64,000 bases of DNA from Cupriavidus pauculus (GTDB taxonomy: Bacteria > Pseudomonadota > Gammaproteobacteria > Burkholderiales > Burkholderiaceae), in contig NZ_CP044067.1 of assembly GCF_008693385.1 (NCBI RefSeq), positions 2,709,501 to 2,773,500 on the forward strand. The letters run 5' to 3'. A program made the position numbers and the translations under genes. Each line of letters starts with the position of its first letter. Within the stretch, counting starts at the first letter, position 1. Below are positions 1-8,329 of this stretch, piece by piece. The notes beneath the pieces are model-generated. The model had not been told where the DNA came from. It ran no database searches and saw nothing but the letters and a program-made list of their open reading frames with translations.

Positions 1-494
1 AGTCGAACCTCCATTACTACTTCCGTACCAAGCAGGCGCTGTATCGGGCCGTGCTCGCGCACACGCTGCACCTCTGGCTCTCGGAGACGGATATCATCAC
101 GGCCGATCATGCGCCGCGCACGGCGCTGGAGCAGTACATCCGCGCCAAGATGCGGCTGTCCGAAAGCCATCCCGATGCGTCGCGCGTGTTCGCCAACGAG
201 CTGCTGCACGGCGCGCCCGAGATCGGCGGCGTGCTTCGCGAAGCGTTGCGCGAGCTCGTCGCGCGCAAGGCGGTGGTGATCCGGCAGTGGATCGCCAGCG
301 GGCAGATGGCGGCCGTTGACCCGCATCATCTGTTCTTCACGATCTGGGCGGCCACGCAGACCTACGCCGATTTCGAGGCACAGGTCTGCGCGGTGCTGGG
401 CGTGGCGGAGCTCGACGCGCGCACGTTCGACGATGCGACCGAGCATCTGGTCGCCTTGCTGTTGCGCGGTTGCGGGATCGCGGCGGACGCCTGA
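1..494 (+). CDS. TetR/AcrR-family transcriptional regulator, C-terminal part (5' end outside window)
   Basis: The frame is open from base 3 to a TGA at 492-494, so only the end of the protein is present. The first visible residues, SNLHYYFRTKQALY, are the end of a TetR helix-turn-helix (the recognition helix leading into Y-F-x-x-K-x-x-L). The remaining 150 or so residues form the helical ligand-binding and dimer domain and look like the RutR/YcdC type of C-terminus. The gene ends 42 bp before the BMP-type binding protein and runs in the same direction, so it probably controls the purine/pyrimidine importer operon. The family is confident; the ligand, perhaps a nucleobase as for RutR, is inferred from context only. 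Confidence 0.85.
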   Translation, partial: SNLHYYFRTKQALYRAVLAHTLHLWLSETDIITADHAPRTALEQYIRAKMRLSESHPDASRVFANELLHGAPEIGGVLREALRELVARKAVVIRQWIASGQMAAVDPHHLFFTIWAATQTYADFEAQVCAVLGVAELDARTFDDATEHLVALLLRGCGIAADA

Positions 495-536
495 ACAAGT
501 TATCAACGCAGTCAAACGAAAAAGGGGAAGGAAGTC

Positions 537-1559
537 ATGAAGACTGAACGGGTAGAAATCGTGCGCCGACAGCGCCGTCTGGTGATCGCGCTGGCCATGG
601 CCGGCACGGCGGCCGTGGCCATGGGCACCGCGCCGGGCGCGCATGCGCAGGCCAAGGTCAAGGTGGCGGCGGTGTACACGGTACCCGTGGAACAGCAGTG
701 GGTGTCGCGCATCCACAAGGCGCTCAACGAAGCGAAGGCCCGCGGCGAGATCGATTACGTGTTCTCGGAAAGCGTGTCGAACGCGGACTACGAGCGTGTG
801 CTGCGCCAGTATGCGGAGCAGGGCTCGGCGCTGATCCTGGGCGAGTCGTTCGCCGTGGAGTCGGCGGCGCGCAAGGTGGCCAAGGACTATCCGAAGACCG
901 CATTCCTGATGGGCTCGTCGGGCAAACCGCAGGCGCCCAACTTCTCGGTGTTCGACAACTACATCCAGGAACCGTCGTACCTCACCGGCATGATCGCGGG
1001 CGGCATGACCAAGACCAACCATATCGGCATGGTGGGCGGTTATGCGATTCCCGAGGTCAACCGCCTGATGCACGCATTCATGGAAGGCGCGCGCGAGGTC
1101 AATCCGAAGGTCAAGTTCACGGTGAGCTTCATCGGCTCCTGGTTCGATCCGCCCAAGGCCAAGGAAGCGGCCTTTGCGATGGTCGACAAGGGCGCGGACA
1201 TCCTGTACGCGGAGCGCTTCGGGGTGTCCGATGCGGCCAAGGAACGGAACAAGCTGGCGATCGGCAACGTGATCAACACGCAGCCGCAGTATCCGAACAC
1301 GGTCGTCGCCTCGGCGCTGTGGAACATGGAGCCGACCGTCGCGGCCGCGCTGGCGAAGGTCAAGGCCGGCCAGTTCAAGAACGAGGACTATGGCCAGTAC
1401 TCGCTGATGAAGTACAAGGGCGCGGAGCTTGCGCCGCTGGGGACCTTCGAGGGCAAGGTGCCGGCCGATCTGATGGCCAAGGTCAAGGCAAAAGAGAAAG
1501 CGATTCTCGATGGCAAGTTTGCGGTGAAGGTGGTGGAGACCGAGCCGAAGTCCAATTAA
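537..1559 (+). CDS. BMP-family ABC transporter substrate-binding protein
   Basis: A 340-residue periplasmic lipoprotein-like or soluble binding protein of the Bmp/Med family, which typically binds nucleosides. An N-terminal basic stretch and hydrophobic segment end in AHAQA, a good signal-peptidase I site near residue 38. The mature part starts KVKVAAVYTVPVEQQWVSRI, typical of the family, and continues with repeated glycine-rich strands. A strong ribosome site (AAGGAAG) lies about 5 bases before the ATG. It is the first gene of an importer set with the ATPase and two permeases downstream. Nucleosides or bases are the likely cargo because a cytosine-deaminase-like gene ends the operon; the exact ligand cannot be read from sequence. 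Confidence 0.9.
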   Translation: MKTERVEIVRRQRRLVIALAMAGTAAVAMGTAPGAHAQAKVKVAAVYTVPVEQQWVSRIHKALNEAKARGEIDYVFSESVSNADYERVLRQYAEQGSALILGESFAVESAARKVAKDYPKTAFLMGSSGKPQAPNFSVFDNYIQEPSYLTGMIAGGMTKTNHIGMVGGYAIPEVNRLMHAFMEGAREVNPKVKFTVSFIGSWFDPPKAKEAAFAMVDKGADILYAERFGVSDAAKERNKLAIGNVINTQPQYPNTVVASALWNMEPTVAAALAKVKAGQFKNEDYGQYSLMKYKGAELAPLGTFEGKVPADLMAKVKAKEKAILDGKFAVKVVETEPKSN

Positions 1560-1578
1560 ACTTCTGCCCTCACTCCCG

Positions 1579-1606
1579 GCCCCTCTCCCCCAGCGGGGAG
1601 AGGGGC
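1579..1606. repeat. Palindromic intergenic repeat (GCCCCTCTCCCC hairpin)
   Basis: A perfect 12-bp inverted repeat (GCCCCTCTCCCC, 4-base loop, GGGGAGAGGGGC) in the gap between the binding protein and the ATPase genes. A close relative lies at 21217-21241, so it looks like a dispersed intergenic palindrome rather than a gene-specific signal. In an mRNA it would form a very stable stem between cistrons and could reduce expression of the ATPase relative to the binding protein. There is no T-run, so it is not a typical terminator. Confidence 0.7.
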
Positions 1607-1626
1607 ACCGATCTTTTCTACATACG

Positions 1627-3201
1627 ATGTCGAATTCCCCACCGCCGGTGCTGCGCCTGACCGGTATCACCAAACGCTTCGGCAGCCTCGTCGCCAACGA
1701 CGATATCTCGCTCGAACTGCATCGCGGCGAGGTGCTCGCGTTGCTCGGCGAGAATGGCGCCGGCAAGAGTACGCTCGTCAATATCCTGTTCGGCCATTAC
1801 GTGGCCGACGCCGGCACCGTCGAGATCGACGGGCAGCCGTTGCCTCCGGGCCAGCCGCGCGCCGCGCTGGCCGCCGGCATCGGCATGGTCCATCAGCACT
1901 TCACGCTCGCGGACAACCTGTCCGTACTGGACAACATCCTCATCGGCACCGAACCGCTGTGGCGCTGGCGCCAGCAGCGCGGCGCCGCGCGCGCACGCGT
2001 GCAGGAGATTGCCGCGCGCTTCGGGCTGGCCGTGGATCCGCAGGCGCGCGTGGGCGCGCTGTCGGTGGGCGAGCGTCAGCGGGTGGAAATCATCAAGGCG
2101 CTCTATCGTGGCGCGCGGGTGCTGATTCTCGACGAGCCGACCGCCGTGCTCACGCCGCAGGAGGTGGACAGCCTGTTCGGCACGCTCGCGCAGCTGATCG
2201 CGGAAGGCCTGTCGGTCGTCTTCATCAGCCACAAGCTCGACGAGGTCATGCGTGTATCCCATCGCGTGGCGGTGCTGCGCGGCGGCAAGCTCGTCTCGAC
2301 GGGCGCCACGCGGGAGACCAGCAAGGCCGAACTGGCCGAACGGATGGTGGGCCGGCGCGTGGAGATGCCGGTTCGCGACGCCAGCCGCACGGTGGGCGAA
2401 GTCGTGGCGAAGCTCGACCGCGTGAGCGTGGCGGCCGGCGACGGCCATGGCGCGCTGACGGACATCTCGCTGACGCTGCATGCGGGCGAGATCGTCGGCA
2501 TTGCCGGCGTGTCCGGCAACGGGCAGGTGGCGCTGGCCGAACTGATGAGCGGCATCGCGACGCCGTCGCACGGCAGCGTGACCCTCGGGGGCCAGCCGCT
2601 TGCGGCCGTGCCGCGGAAATGGATCGAGGCCGGCGTGGCGCGCATTCCCGAAGACCGGCATGCACAAGGCACGGTCGGCGACCTCTCGCTATGGGAGAAC
2701 GCGATTACGGAACAACTGGGCAATCCCGCCTTCGTGCGCGGCGGCGTCATTCGACGCGGCGCCGCGCGCGCATTCACGCGCGGCCTGATCGAACGCTTCG
2801 ACGTGCGCGGCGGCGGCGCCGAAGTGGCCGCGCGCAATCTGTCTGGCGGCAATATGCAGAAACTGATTCTCGGCCGCGCGCTGTCGGTGCGCGGCGACCG
2901 GGCACCGCGACTCGTCGTCGCGAGCCAGCCGACATGGGGGCTCGATATCGGCGCAGTGGCCTATGTGCGGCGCCAGCTGCTGGAAGCCGCGGCGCAGGGC
3001 GCGGCCGTGCTGCTGATTTCCGAAGACCTCGACGAGTTGCGCGCGCTAGCCGATCGCGTCGCGGTGATCCACAGCGGTCACCTGACCGCGGCACGGCCCA
3101 CCGAGGCCTGGACGCTCGCGTCGCTCGGCCTCGCCATGGCGGGCGAGGGCCACGGCGAAGCACACGCCAACGACCGCATGGAGGCCATCGATGCGGCTTG
3201 A
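1627..3201 (+). CDS. ABC transporter ATP-binding protein, two nucleotide-binding domains (BMP/nucleoside type)
   Basis: A 524-residue protein with two fused ABC ATPase domains, as in the RbsA/NupA class. The first has Walker A GENGAGKST near residue 45, signature LSVGERQRVE and Walker B LILDEPTAVL. The second has a degenerate Walker A (GVSGNGQ) with signature LSGGNMQKL and Walker B-like LVVASQPTWGLD. This asymmetry is usual for this class, where only some sites hydrolyse ATP. The stop overlaps the next gene, and the order ATPase-permease-permease matches known BMP-type nucleoside importers. It energises the import system. Confidence 0.93.
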   Translation: MSNSPPPVLRLTGITKRFGSLVANDDISLELHRGEVLALLGENGAGKSTLVNILFGHYVADAGTVEIDGQPLPPGQPRAALAAGIGMVHQHFTLADNLSVLDNILIGTEPLWRWRQQRGAARARVQEIAARFGLAVDPQARVGALSVGERQRVEIIKALYRGARVLILDEPTAVLTPQEVDSLFGTLAQLIAEGLSVVFISHKLDEVMRVSHRVAVLRGGKLVSTGATRETSKAELAERMVGRRVEMPVRDASRTVGEVVAKLDRVSVAAGDGHGALTDISLTLHAGEIVGIAGVSGNGQVALAELMSGIATPSHGSVTLGGQPLAAVPRKWIEAGVARIPEDRHAQGTVGDLSLWENAITEQLGNPAFVRGGVIRRGAARAFTRGLIERFDVRGGGAEVAARNLSGGNMQKLILGRALSVRGDRAPRLVVASQPTWGLDIGAVAYVRRQLLEAAAQGAAVLLISEDLDELRALADRVAVIHSGHLTAARPTEAWTLASLGLAMAGEGHGEAHANDRMEAIDAA

Positions 3202-4309
3202 GGCAAGAACTTCCGTTTCGCGGCTGGCGCTGTTCGGCGCGCCGTTCGGGGCGATCGTCGTCACGCTGGCCGTCTGCGCGCTGCTGGTCGCGTGGGCCGG
3301 CGCACCTGTGGGCCGCGCCTATCTGCTGCTGCTCGAGGGCGGTTTCGGCTCGCGCTTCGCGTGGTCGGAAACGCTGACGCGCGCGACGCCGCTGATGCTG
3401 ACCGGCCTGGCCGTGGCGGTCGCCTTCCGGACGCGGCTGTTCAATATCGGCGCCGAAGGGCAGCTTTATCTAGGCGCGCTGGCCGCGGTGGCGGTGGGCG
3501 GACAGGTCGATGGCGGTATGCCGGCATGGGTGGGCTCGCTGCCGGAGGCGGCGCAGGTGTGGGTGCTGTTCGCCGCGATGGTGGCGGCCGGCATGATTGC
3601 CGGCGCGTTGCTGCTGCTGGTGCCGGCCATGCTCAAGCTGCGCCTCGGCGTGGACGAGGTGGTGACCACGCTGCTGCTCAACTTCATCGTGCTGCTGCTG
3701 GTGTCGATGATGCTGGACGGCCCCATGAAGGATCCGCTCGCGATGGGCTGGCCGCAGTCGGTCGCACTGGTGCCCGAGCTCGAACTGTCGCGCCTGATGG
3801 AGCGGTCCCGCGTGCATAGCGGGCTGATCGGCGCGGTGCTGCTGGCCGTGGTGGTCTGGGCCATCAACCGCTTTACCGTGTTCGGCCTGCAAATGCGCGC
3901 GGTGGGCGCCAATGCGCGCGCGGCCGCATTCGCGGGCATGCCCGTGGCGCGCGTGACCGTGCTGGCGGCATTGCTGTCGGGCGCGCTGGCGGGCCTTGCC
4001 GGCGTGGTCGAGGTGGCCGGCCGCACGGGCTACCTGACACTCGATATCTCGCCCGGCTACGGCTACGCGGGCGTGGTCATTGCGATGCTGGCAGGGCTCC
4101 ATCCGCTGGGCGTGGTGGCTGCCTCGATCTTCGTGGCGGGTATCCTGGTGGGCGCCGACGGCATGAGCCGCGCGGTGAACGTCCCTAATACCATCGCCGA
4201 CGTGATCGTCGCGGTGGCACTGATCTCGATGCTGGTGGCGACGATGCTCGCGCGATATCGCGTCCGCTTCGACGGTATCCGTTTCAACCGCAGCGGGAGG
4301 GCCGGGTAA
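3191..4309 (+). CDS. ABC transporter permease 1 (BMP/nucleoside importer)
   Basis: A 372-residue, very hydrophobic protein with about ten membrane segments. It carries the family motif F(R)TRLFNIGAEGQLYLGAL near residue 80, typical of NupP-type permeases in the branched-chain/ribose permease superfamily. The start overlaps the end of the ATPase gene by 11 bp, which suggests translational coupling. The stop TAA overlaps the ATG of the second permease by one base. It pairs with the next gene to form the membrane channel. Confidence 0.92.
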   Translation: MRLEARTSVSRLALFGAPFGAIVVTLAVCALLVAWAGAPVGRAYLLLLEGGFGSRFAWSETLTRATPLMLTGLAVAVAFRTRLFNIGAEGQLYLGALAAVAVGGQVDGGMPAWVGSLPEAAQVWVLFAAMVAAGMIAGALLLLVPAMLKLRLGVDEVVTTLLLNFIVLLLVSMMLDGPMKDPLAMGWPQSVALVPELELSRLMERSRVHSGLIGAVLLAVVVWAINRFTVFGLQMRAVGANARAAAFAGMPVARVTVLAALLSGALAGLAGVVEVAGRTGYLTLDISPGYGYAGVVIAMLAGLHPLGVVAASIFVAGILVGADGMSRAVNVPNTIADVIVAVALISMLVATMLARYRVRFDGIRFNRSGRAG

Positions 4310-5259
4310 TGGAACTGCTCGATATCCTGTCCGGCGCCCCGTTCTGGGTCGCCGTGCTGCGCGTGGGCACGCCGCTGATCTTCGGCACGCTGGGTGTGCT
4401 GCTCTGCGAGCGCGCGGGTGTGCTGAACCTCGGCATCGAAGGCATCATGGTGGCCGGTGCATTCTCGGGCTGGCTGGCCGTGTATCACGGCGCGCCGCTT
4501 TGGGGCGGCGTGGCGGTGGCCGCCGGCGTGGGCCTGCTGTTCGGGCTGCTGCATGGCGTGCTGACCGTGTCGCTGGCGCTGTCGCAGCACGTGGCCGGGC
4601 TCGGCGTGACGATGCTCGCGACGAGTCTCTCGTACTACGCGTACCGGCTGGGCTTTGCTTCGGTCTCGACGCCGCCGACGATCACGCCGTTCGCGCCGAT
4701 GACGTGGCTCGAAGGCATTCCCGTGATCGGTCGCGTGCTGGGGGCGGAAACCGCATTGACGCTCCTTGCGCTGCTGCTCGCGCCCGTGCTTGCGTGGCTG
4801 CTGTATCGCACGCCACTGGGGCTCGCCATCCGCATGGTCGGCGAGAATCCCGCCGCGGCCGAGGGGCAGGGCATCCGCGTGGGTGCGATGCGCATCGGCG
4901 CCGTGATGGCCGGGTCCGCGCTCATGGCCGTGGGCGGCGCGTTCCTGACCACGTCGGCATTCAACGCGTTCTTCTTCAATATGGTGAACGGCCGTGGCTG
5001 GATCTGCGTGGCGCTTGTCGTCTTCGCCTCGTGGCGGCCGGGCCGCGCGCTGCTCGGCGCATTGCTGTTCGCGGCGTTCGACGCGCTGCAGTTGCGCCTG
5101 CAGCAGGGCGGCGCGAGCCTGCCGGGACTGCCCGCGCTGCCGTATCAGTTCTATCTGATGCTGCCGTATCTGCTGTCGATTCTCGCGCTGGTGCTCGTGG
5201 CGCGGCGCGCGGCGTATCCTCAGGCGCTGATGAAGCCGTACCGCAAGGGCGAGCGCTGA
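4309..5259 (+). CDS. ABC transporter permease 2 (BMP/nucleoside importer)
   Basis: A 316-residue integral membrane protein with eight to nine hydrophobic segments. The motif LGVLLCERAGVLNLGIEGIM near residue 25 is characteristic of the second permease of BMP-type nucleoside importers (NupQ-like). The ATG overlaps the TAA of the previous gene (TAATG). It forms the heterodimeric channel with the upstream permease and the double ATPase. Confidence 0.92.
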   Translation: MELLDILSGAPFWVAVLRVGTPLIFGTLGVLLCERAGVLNLGIEGIMVAGAFSGWLAVYHGAPLWGGVAVAAGVGLLFGLLHGVLTVSLALSQHVAGLGVTMLATSLSYYAYRLGFASVSTPPTITPFAPMTWLEGIPVIGRVLGAETALTLLALLLAPVLAWLLYRTPLGLAIRMVGENPAAAEGQGIRVGAMRIGAVMAGSALMAVGGAFLTTSAFNAFFFNMVNGRGWICVALVVFASWRPGRALLGALLFAAFDALQLRLQQGGASLPGLPALPYQFYLMLPYLLSILALVLVARRAAYPQALMKPYRKGER

Positions 5260-5287
5260 CCCCAATACTGGAAAACTTCCTCACATC

Positions 5288-6568
5288 ATGTTCGATCTGA
5301 TCCTGCGTCATTGCACGCTGCCCGACGGCCGCAAGGACGTCGATATCGCCATCGAGGGCGGCCGTATCGCCGCCGTCGAGGCAAACCTCGCGGCACAGGC
5401 CAACGAAGAGATCGACGCGGCGGGTCAGCTGGTCACGCCGCCGTTCGTCGATGCGCACTTCCATATGGACTCGACGCTCTCGTTCGGGCTGCCGCGCGTG
5501 AACCAGTCCGGCACGCTGCTCGAGGGCATCGCGCTGTGGGGCGAGCTCAAGCCGCTGCTGACGCAGGAGGCGCTCGTGGAGCGCGCGCTCGCGTACTGCG
5601 ACTGGGCCGTGGCCAAGGGCCTGCTCGCGATTCGCTCGCACGTCGACGTCTGCGATCCGCGGCTGCTGGCCGTGGAGGCGCTGCTGCACGTGCGCGAACG
5701 CGTCAAGCCGTATCTGGATCTGCAGCTGGTGGCATTCCCGCAGGACGGCGTGCTGCGGTCGCCGTACGCGCTGGACAACCTGCGGCGCGCGCTCGATATG
5801 GGCGTGGATGTGGTCGGCGGTATTCCGCATTTCGAACGCACGATGGCGGACGGTGCCGCTTCGGTGGCGCTGCTGTGCGAGGAAGCCGCCGCGCGCGGCC
5901 TGCGCGTGGACATGCATTGCGACGAGAGCGACGATCCGATGTCGCGGCATATCGAGACGCTGGCCAGCGAGACGGTGCGACTCGGCCTGCAGGGACGCGT
6001 GACCGGGTCGCACCTGACGTCGATGCATTCGATGGACAACTACTACGTGTCCAAGCTGCTGCCGCTGATGCGCGAGGCGGGGGTGGCCGCGATTGCCAAC
6101 CCGCTGATCAACATCACGCTGCAGGGCCGGCACGATACGTATCCGAAGCGGCGCGGGATGACGCGTGTGCCGGAACTGCTGGCCGCTGGCGTGCCGGTGG
6201 CGTTCGGGCACGACTGCGTGATGGATCCCTGGTACAGCCTCGGCACGGGCGACATGCTCGAGGTCGCGCATATGGGACTGCACGTGGGGCAGATGACGGG
6301 GCAGGACGCGATGCGTGCGTGCTTTACCGCGGTAACGGAGACGCCGGCGCGCATTCTCGGACTCGAAGGCTATGGCATCGCGCCCGGCTGCCGCGCGGAT
6401 CTGGTACTGCTGCAGGCGGGCGATCCGGTCGAGGCGCTGCGTCTGCGCGCGACGCGTTTGCTCGTGCTGCGCGCGGGCAAGATCGTGGCACGCACGCCGG
6501 CGGCCACGGCGACGCTCGATCTGCCGGGACGCCCTTCGGCCGTCGACTTCCGTCTGCATCGCGGGTGA
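5288..6568 (+). CDS. codA: Cytosine deaminase-like amidohydrolase
   Basis: A 426-residue metal-dependent hydrolase of the cytosine deaminase (CodA) branch of the amidohydrolase superfamily. Visible metal and catalytic residues are DAHFHMD near residue 56 (HxH), DMHCDE near 218 (His plus catalytic Glu), GSHLTSMHSM near 243 and FGHDCVMDPWY near 309 (catalytic Asp). Length and motif order match E. coli CodA. The expected reaction is cytosine to uracil plus ammonia; related members act on isocytosine, creatinine or other ring amides, so substrate is not certain. It follows the importer by 28 bp and is the last gene before the tRNA-Leu promoter, so the operon probably imports and deaminates a base. 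Confidence 0.85.
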   Translation: MFDLILRHCTLPDGRKDVDIAIEGGRIAAVEANLAAQANEEIDAAGQLVTPPFVDAHFHMDSTLSFGLPRVNQSGTLLEGIALWGELKPLLTQEALVERALAYCDWAVAKGLLAIRSHVDVCDPRLLAVEALLHVRERVKPYLDLQLVAFPQDGVLRSPYALDNLRRALDMGVDVVGGIPHFERTMADGAASVALLCEEAAARGLRVDMHCDESDDPMSRHIETLASETVRLGLQGRVTGSHLTSMHSMDNYYVSKLLPLMREAGVAAIANPLINITLQGRHDTYPKRRGMTRVPELLAAGVPVAFGHDCVMDPWYSLGTGDMLEVAHMGLHVGQMTGQDAMRACFTAVTETPARILGLEGYGIAPGCRADLVLLQAGDPVEALRLRATRLLVLRAGKIVARTPAATATLDLPGRPSAVDFRLHRG

Positions 6569-6588
6569 AGATTTTTTGCGATAGGGTG

Positions 6589-6617
6589 TTGACAGAGATC
6601 TGCCTGGTCAGCATAAT
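6589..6617 (+). promoter_or_regulatory. Sigma-70 promoter of tRNA-Leu
   Basis: TTGACA at 6589-6594, a 17-base spacer, then CATAAT at 6612-6617. This is a near-consensus housekeeping promoter and lies 45 bases before the mature tRNA 5' end, as expected for a stable RNA gene. Confidence 0.85.
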
Positions 6618-6662
6618 TGCGTTCTTCGCTTCGCAAACACAGCAACACGTTAGCGCGACGAA

Positions 6663-6749
6663 GCCCAGATGGCGGAATTGGTAGACGCACTAGGTTCAGG
6701 TCCTAGCGGTGGCAACACTGTGGAGGTTCGAGTCCTCTTCTGGGCACCA
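6663..6749 (+). tRNA. tRNA-Leu (anticodon CAG)
   Basis: An 87-nt class II tRNA. The acceptor stem GCCCAGA pairs with TCTGGGC, followed by discriminator A and encoded CCA. The anticodon stem-loop is CTAGG-TTCAGGT-CCTAG, giving anticodon CAG. A long variable arm and the T-loop TTCGAGT are present. It reads CUG, the dominant leucine codon in this GC-rich genome. An intrinsic terminator follows directly. Its 3' half plus terminator is duplicated 152 bp downstream. Confidence 0.97.
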
Positions 6750-6789
6750 ATTTTGAAAGCCCTGCTCATCGAGCAGGGCTTTTTCAATT
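6729..6789 (+). repeat. 61-bp direct repeat, copy 1 (tRNA-Leu 3' end plus terminator)
   Basis: This 61-bp stretch, from inside the T-arm of tRNA-Leu through its terminator, is repeated without mismatch at 6881-6941. It has the placement of a tRNA 3'-end attachment site, but no integrase lies nearby. Confidence 0.95.
6756..6784 (+). terminator. Intrinsic terminator of tRNA-Leu
   Basis: A 12-bp stem (AAAGCCCTGCTC, loop ATC, GAGCAGGGCTTT) followed by Ts. It begins seven bases after the CCA end. Confidence 0.9.
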
Positions 6790-6793
6790 CTGC

Positions 6794-6901
6794 GCCCAGA
6801 AAGGGAAGTCCTGAGGACTTCCCGCGAGGACGAGAAAAGGCTGCGCTTGCAAGCGCAGCCCGGGGTCGCGCATGGGTGACCGAGTCCTCTTCTGGGCACC
6901 A
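6794..6901 (+). other. tRNA-like structured element with a tRNA-Leu acceptor stem and CCA
   Basis: The 108 bases begin with GCCCAGA (6794-6800) and end TCTGGGC-A-CCA (6891-6901), so the exact 7-bp acceptor stem, discriminator and CCA of tRNA-Leu are re-created. Between them are three further helices. GGGAAGTCC/GGACTTCCC (6803-6823) has a TGA loop. GAGGAC (6826-6831) pairs with GTCCTC (6884-6889). Inside that lies a perfect 22-bp palindrome at 6839-6860. D-arm and anticodon arm are absent, so it cannot be a decoding tRNA. A copy of the tRNA-Leu terminator follows. It may be a degenerate tRNA copy carrying an insertion, or a transcribed tRNA mimic; transcription would need read-through of the first terminator. 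Confidence 0.5.
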
Positions 6902-6941
6902 ATTTTGAAAGCCCTGCTCATCGAGCAGGGCTTTTTCAATT
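6881..6941 (+). repeat. 61-bp direct repeat, copy 2
   Basis: Identical to 6729-6789. It supplies the 3' part of the tRNA-like element and a second copy of the terminator hairpin. Confidence 0.95.
6908..6936 (+). terminator. Second copy of the tRNA-Leu terminator
   Basis: Same 12-bp stem and T-run as at 6756-6784, placed after the tRNA-like element. Confidence 0.85.
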
Positions 6942-6968
6942 AAAGCCCGCGGCAACGCGGGCTTTTTT
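6942..6968 (+). terminator. Intrinsic terminator
   Basis: Stem AAAGCCCGCG, loop GCAA-type, CGCGGGCTTT followed by a T-run. It backs up the two preceding terminators. Confidence 0.85.
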
Positions 6969-7076
6969 GCGTCTGGCCGGTCTGCACGGCACCCCACATT
7001 CGTAGCTAACCATTGCATGGGCACTGGCCTATGCTCAAATCGATCGGGCACGATAACGCCCGGCGAGGTGGTTGCC

Positions 7077-7916
7077 ATGACCATGCGGCTGCATGTGGGA
7101 GAGAGGGGTGCCGGGCACTGTCCCGGTGGCGCACGTTCTGTCGCCGCGGATATCCGCCTCCGATGTTTCCTGCATGGTTGCTGTCTGCTCGCGCTGATGC
7201 TGAGCGCGCTGTCACGGGCCGAGTATGCGGATGGCCTGCTCGTCGCCGCCAATCTTCCCGAGCCCGGTCCGGCCGAGATCGTCAGCGCGACGACCGAGGC
7301 CGCGGCCGAGATGCCAGCGAGCGCGCCAGGCGAGGTCATGACGCTCGCCTCGTTCGGACCGCCGCCGCTTTCGCACCAGACCGTCGACGTCGACTACGCG
7401 CCGCCATCATCGCGCTCACCGGGTGCGACGGCGAATCGCATGTCGGGCACGCGAGGCATGTCCCTGCACCTCGACGACGTGACCACCGCCACCGGTTTTG
7501 CCGATAGCCGCATTCGCGCGCTCGCGCTCGCGCTCGATGCGGAGGTGCCGCGCATGGGCGGCGTCACGATCCAGCCGCGTGTTGAGGTTGCCTACCGGCC
7601 ATCGAACACGGCGCTGCCCGCGTTCATGGATCCGCAGTCGGAGGTCAGCGCCACCGGCCTTGCCGTGCGGCTATACGGCTCCCGGCCCACGCGCCTGTCC
7701 GGCGTGTATCCGTTCGTCGAGGCGGACTGGTGGCAGGACAATCGCGCCAAGGTCATCAACATCAACGGGACGCGCATCGATACCGATCTGCTGCGCGGGC
7801 TGTTCTCGTTCAATGTTGGCGCGCACGGCAATCCTGCGACGGGGCTGAAGGTCTGGTTCAAGGCGAAGGCGGGCAGCAACCCGAGCGCGACGATCGGCGC
7901 GCGGTATCGTTGGTGA
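7077..7916 (+). CDS. Secreted or outer-membrane hypothetical protein
   Basis: A 279-residue protein of unknown function. The ATG at 7077 is chosen because GAGGTGG lies 8 bases upstream; an in-frame ATG at 7017 has no such site. A hydrophobic segment (FLHGCCLLALMLSALSRA, about residues 31-48) looks like a late signal peptide. A low-complexity Pro/Ala/Glu part follows. The C-terminal half has alternating polar/hydrophobic strands (VEVAYRP, GVYPFVEADWW, LKVWFKAKAG) and ends GARYRW with a terminal aromatic residue, as in outer-membrane barrels. I do not recognise a family. It stands alone between two tRNA genes. Confidence 0.6.
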   Translation: MTMRLHVGERGAGHCPGGARSVAADIRLRCFLHGCCLLALMLSALSRAEYADGLLVAANLPEPGPAEIVSATTEAAAEMPASAPGEVMTLASFGPPPLSHQTVDVDYAPPSSRSPGATANRMSGTRGMSLHLDDVTTATGFADSRIRALALALDAEVPRMGGVTIQPRVEVAYRPSNTALPAFMDPQSEVSATGLAVRLYGSRPTRLSGVYPFVEADWWQDNRAKVININGTRIDTDLLRGLFSFNVGAHGNPATGLKVWFKAKAGSNPSATIGARYRW

Positions 7917-7977
7917 CCAAAGCGATGGTGATCAAAGCGGTGGTGCGGGCCCGATGAAAATGTTGCGTGGAAGGGGG

Positions 7978-8005
7978 TTGCGCAAATCAGAAACTGCGAT
8001 ACAAT
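7978..8005 (+). promoter_or_regulatory. Probable promoter of tRNA-Arg
   Basis: TTGCGC at 7978-7983, 16-base spacer, TACAAT at 8000-8005, 13 bases before the tRNA 5' end. Confidence 0.6.
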
Positions 8006-8018
8006 TGCGGCCTCGCGT

Positions 8019-8095
8019 GCGGCTGTAGCTCAGTTGGATAGAGTACTTGGCTACGAACCAAGGGGTCGTGGGTTCGAATCCTGCCAGCCGCGCCA
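8019..8095 (+). tRNA. tRNA-Arg (anticodon ACG)
   Basis: A 77-nt tRNA: acceptor GCGGCTG pairs with CAGCCGC, discriminator G, encoded CCA. The anticodon stem CTTGG/CCAAG holds loop CTACGAA, giving anticodon ACG (A34 is normally converted to inosine to read CGU, CGC and CGA). T-loop TTCGAAT is present. Confidence 0.97.
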
Positions 8096-8103
8096 CCTAT
8101 GCG

Positions 8104-8144
8104 AAAACAAAAGCCCGGAGCTCCGCTCCGGGCTTTTGTTTTTT
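8104..8144 (+). terminator. Intrinsic terminator of tRNA-Arg
   Basis: A 17-bp stem, AAAACAAAAGCCCGGAG with its complement CTCCGGGCTTTTGTTTT, 5-base loop, then Ts. It starts nine bases after the CCA. Confidence 0.9.
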
Positions 8145-8329
8145 GTGCGCGCGGTTTTGTACGCCGCCTCCGGTGTGTTCGTTTCCCCCTAAATCAGCCG
8201 TTCGGGTCATTGACACTGGCAGGGCCGGGAGACATCATTCGTCGGGAATACAGATGCGCCTCCGAGGCGACACGGCCGCTGCGCCACATGTCTCCGGAAG
8301 GCCGCCCGATGCTCAAGGGAAACGGGGTC

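Noticed and set aside
6663..6941. Prophage or genomic-island attachment at tRNA-Leu
   Set aside because: The repeat fits an att duplication, but only 91 bp lie between copies and no integrase or phage gene is present.
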